Position numbers and translations under genes: made by a program. The notes under the pieces are model-generated. The model worked only from the letters and a program-made list of their open reading frames with translations. It was not told where the DNA came from and ran no database searches. 34,383 nt of DNA from Magnetovibrio sp. (lineage in GTDB: Bacteria; Pseudomonadota; Alphaproteobacteria; Rhodospirillales; Casp-alpha2): assembly GCA_002722175.1 (NCBI GenBank), contig PBKU01000059.1:1-34383 (forward strand). The letters run 5' to 3'. This document shows, piece by piece, positions 33,567 to 34,383 of this stretch (its first letter is position 1; every line of letters begins with the position of its first letter).

Positions 33567-34383
33567 ATGGGTTGTATGTTTCCAATGGAAATACCCCCTC
33601 TGCCTGACGGATTTATGGACGTTATCGCGACTAATCCTGAGGCTTTTGGTGAGTGCATGGGTGCTGGCCAGGAAGCTTTTGCTAACGCGATGAACGAAGG
33701 CGGTGATGTTGGCGCTGCATTTGAAGCGATGGGTGATGTCATGGGCCCAATGATGGGTGACATGGGTTGTCCGCCAGAAATGTTTGAAGCAGCTGGCGAC
33801 GCTTTTGGTGCTTGTGTTGGTCCGGCAATGCACATGGGAGATGCTGACATGAGTGGCGGCGATATGGGAGCCATAATGCAGGATGCATGTACTATGATGT
33901 GCCCTGACGGAATGGAAGTCCCTGCTCCCGTAATGGACGCCATGATGGACATGGGCCAGGGAATGCATGATTGCGGTTGTATGCCTCATGATGCTGCGGC
34001 TGAAATGATGGCTCCCCCGGGGGATCCCGCTTACCCAATGCCTGTGGATGGCGCTGGTGAAGCAGTGGTTGTTCCCGGCGACCCTGGATCTTGCCCAGCT
34101 GAAGCTTGCCAACCTCCGCCAGTGGACGGTGCATGTGCAGCCGCAGGCGACCACATGATGCCCCCGGACGGTGGCTATGACCATGCTGCTATGACGCCTG
34201 ATATGCAGATGCCAGATCCAGGCGCCGCTATGGGGCCTGAGATTGACCCGGCAGCTAATATGGATCCAGGCGCACCTGGTCCGGAAGCTGGGGGATTTGA
34301 TCCAAATCTGGCACCAGACAGTCAGGATGGACCTATGGATCCAGGCGCACCTGGTCCGGAAGCTGGGGGATTTGCTCCAAATC
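33567..34383 (+). CDS. Met/Cys/Asp-rich, Lys/Arg-free protein, 3'-partial
   Basis: From the ATG at 33567, with a consensus AGGAGG site seven bases upstream, the frame is open to the window end (272 codons). The product has no lysine, arginine or tryptophan, about 37 methionines and 11 cysteines, and is rich in Gly, Ala, Pro and Asp. The first half carries repeated MGxxM-type patterns (MGDVMGPMMGDMGC, MDAMMDMGQGMHDCGC); the second half is proline-rich and ends in MDPGAPGPEAGGF repeats. There is no Sec or Tat signal and no membrane helix, so it is cytosolic, or exported by a route not needing an N-terminal signal. The composition suggests metal (copper-type Met/Cys/His) binding or a disordered acidic protein. 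Base composition is more GC-rich than its neighbours. I do not recognise the family. Confidence 0.75.
   Translation, partial: MGCMFPMEIPPLPDGFMDVIATNPEAFGECMGAGQEAFANAMNEGGDVGAAFEAMGDVMGPMMGDMGCPPEMFEAAGDAFGACVGPAMHMGDADMSGGDMGAIMQDACTMMCPDGMEVPAPVMDAMMDMGQGMHDCGCMPHDAAAEMMAPPGDPAYPMPVDGAGEAVVVPGDPGSCPAEACQPPPVDGACAAAGDHMMPPDGGYDHAAMTPDMQMPDPGAAMGPEIDPAANMDPGAPGPEAGGFDPNLAPDSQDGPMDPGAPGPEAGGFAPN
34260..34383 (+). repeat. 75-bp tandem repeat in the Met-rich gene, running off the window
   Basis: A 75-bp unit (25 codons) begins at 34260 and again at 34335; the second copy is cut by the window end after 49 bases. The overlap is nearly identical, differing in one codon (Asp against Ala after GGF). 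A third, diverged partial copy may lie just before, around 34210. More copies probably follow outside the window. Confidence 0.8.

Noticed and set aside
33516-34184. Minus-strand frame of 222 residues rich in His and Ser opposite the Met-rich gene
   Set aside because: It is the antisense shadow of a Met/Asp-rich frame (CAT codons opposite ATG), without a ribosome binding site.

Overview
The window is a chromosomal segment of an AT-rich alphaproteobacterium. CtrA and ChpT are adjacent (the CckA-ChpT-CtrA phosphorelay is specific to Alphaproteobacteria), and a CtrA / FliI / FliJ neighbourhood is typical of Rhodospirillales-like lineages. The NuoE-NuoF-fused formate dehydrogenase beta subunit, the DUF3305/DUF3306 pair and the small Tat-signal protein point to the same class. 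Nothing looks like phage, plasmid or an insertion sequence.

Layout. (1) 1-5000: motility and cell cycle. A FliK-like gene cut by the window start meets fliJ-fliI on the minus strand; ctrA is divergent from fliI and chpT converges on ctrA. (2) 5000-23700: a formate/molybdo-tungsto-enzyme island. A cytosolic NAD-linked formate dehydrogenase (fdhB-fdhA, plus strand) faces a periplasmic membrane-bound formate dehydrogenase operon (torD-like chaperone, Tat mini-protein, catalytic subunit, Fe-S subunit, small lipoprotein, cytochrome b; minus strand). Next come fdhD, mobA, DUF3305 and DUF3306 (minus), a tungstate ABC transporter (tupB-tupC-tupA, plus) and moaA (plus). Together these take up the metal, build the pterin cofactor (MoaA, MobA), sulfurate it (FdhD), mature the exported enzyme (TorD-like) and oxidise formate on both sides of the membrane. 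Cysteine, not selenocysteine, is at both active sites. The tungstate transporter suggests at least one enzyme uses tungsten; this is inference. (3) 23700-32800: a TPR protein fused to a 2OG-Fe(II) oxygenase domain, NAD kinase and an AbrB-family membrane protein (plus); then pyrD, DUF952, enoyl-CoA hydratase, a cold-shock protein, a small conserved protein, tRNA-Met and a lipoprotein (minus). (4) 32800-34383: a gene-free stretch rich in inverted repeats, leading into an odd gene that runs off the window.

Most unusual material. The last gene encodes at least 272 residues with no lysine, arginine or tryptophan, about 14% methionine and 11 cysteines, ending in a 75-bp tandem repeat. Its leader holds two perfect, interleaved inverted repeats (10 and 11 bp) with pseudoknot topology next to a strong AGGAGG ribosome binding site. 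A second structured element (three nested stems, about 100 bases) lies between the two formate dehydrogenase loci. Reading frames are interrupted or made doubtful at three homopolymers (A10 in the FliK-like gene, C9 in tupA, A10 before the TPR gene), which are either assembly indels or slippage sites.
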